A DNA stretch of 6,494 nt from Roseimaritima sp. (GTDB taxonomy: Bacteria; Planctomycetota; Planctomycetia; Pirellulales; Pirellulaceae). The translations under genes and the position numbers were made by a program. The stretch covers positions 1 to 6,494 of the forward strand of contig SLFV01000103.1 of the NCBI GenBank assembly GCA_007124075.1, read 5' to 3'. The notes under the pieces are model-generated. The model did no database searches. It was given only the letters and a program-made list of their open reading frames with translations, and was not told the DNA's origin. Below are positions 6,160 through 6,494 of the stretch, one piece after another. The stretch's first letter is position 1; every line of letters begins with the position of its first letter.

Positions 6160-6494
6160 CTATTCATGCCTTAACGCATCAATCGGGTTCATTTTCGCAG
6201 CACGAATCGCAGGGTACAACCCGCTTGCCAACCCCACGGCGACGGCTATGCCAACGGCCAGCGGGATGGTTGCCACCACAATGGTCGGCTGAGCCTCACG
6301 AATCACCTCGGGCAAAACGGCATACTTATCCGGTGCCCACCATTGGACCAGGGCTAAAGCCCCCGTGTACATCGGCGGCCCTAAAAAACCGAGCAAGATC
6401 CCCAAGGCAGCCCCAGCAAAGCTGAGCACTACCGTTTCCACCAAGAATTGTCGCGTGATATCACGACGTTTGGCACCCAGCGCCCGGCGAACAC
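6160..6494 (-). CDS. MacB/FtsX-type ABC transporter permease, C-terminal part
   Basis: The last 110 complete codons of a permease, ending in TAG at 6160-6162; the start lies beyond the right edge. The visible part opens with VRRALGAKRRDITRQFLVE, the cytoplasmic coupling segment conserved in MacB/LolC/FtsX-like permeases. Two transmembrane helices follow: about visible residues 19-38 (TVVLSFAGAALGILLGF) and 70-93 (PTIVVATIPLAVGIAVAVGL), joined by a short loop containing WWAPDKYAV. The protein ends in the family signature LYPAIRAAKMNPIDALRHE. MacB-type permeases do not transport through the membrane in the usual way; they use ATP to drive export from the periplasm through a TolC-like channel (established for E. 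coli MacAB-TolC). The TolC-like gene at the left of the window is a plausible partner. Whether the ATPase domain is fused, as in MacB, or encoded separately cannot be seen. An internal TTG at 6442-6444 is not the real start, since homologous sequence continues upstream. Confidence 0.92.
   Translation of the reverse strand, partial: VRRALGAKRRDITRQFLVETVVLSFAGAALGILLGFLGPPMYTGALALVQWWAPDKYAVLPEVIREAQPTIVVATIPLAVGIAVAVGLASGLYPAIRAAKMNPIDALRHE

Noticed and set aside
5838..6425. A 195-codon plus-strand open frame spanning the junction of the PSCyt1 and permease genes.
   Set aside because: It overlaps two well-supported minus-strand genes and has low-complexity Pro/Arg/Ser-rich composition with no family resemblance.
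1..6494. Mobile elements, CRISPR repeats, tRNA or rRNA genes.
   Set aside because: No transposase-like protein, terminal inverted repeats, regularly spaced repeats or cloverleaf-like sequences were seen on either strand; nearly all of the window is explained by four minus-strand genes.

Overview
The window reads as one minus-strand cluster from a planctomycete, most likely a Pirellulaceae-type (Rhodopirellula-like) member. The evidence is a PSCyt1/DUF1549/DUF1553 cytochrome-type protein followed by a DUF1501 protein, a pairing greatly expanded in Planctomycetes (and some Verrucomicrobia). The flanking TolC-like lipoprotein also has the planctomycete style. The assignment rests on protein family and gene order, not on any marker gene.

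Layout in the direction of transcription (right to left): (1) 6494-6160, the C-terminal end of a MacB/FtsX-type ABC transporter permease, whose start lies outside the window. (2) 6076-3497 (possible GTG start at 6145), a large exported protein with an N-terminal c-type haem domain, DUF1549, a charged coiled-coil linker and DUF1553. (3) 3477-2014, a DUF1501 protein with a Tat-like signal, only 19 bases downstream. (4) A 196-base spacer (2013-1818) holding two inverted repeats and no convincing promoter. (5) 1817-1, a TolC/OEP-family outer-membrane efflux lipoprotein starting at GTG and running off the left edge after 605 codons, probably close to its end.

The permease and the TolC-like protein are natural partners in a tripartite MacAB-TolC-type efflux or lipid/peptide export system. 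The PSCyt1-DUF1501 pair sits between them. It is a separate, functionally uncharacterised pair of envelope proteins, exported by different routes (Sec for the haem protein, Tat for DUF1501). Common orientation and short gaps suggest co-transcription, at least of the first three genes. Whether the pair works with the exporter or is merely inserted there cannot be settled from sequence.

No RNA genes, insertion sequences, CRISPR arrays, attachment sites or origins were seen. The whole window is coding on the minus strand except the 83-base gap (6077-6159, or 14 bases if the GTG start is used), the 19-base gap and the 196-base spacer. The region is mostly ordinary planctomycete content; I do not see strong evidence for an undescribed system.
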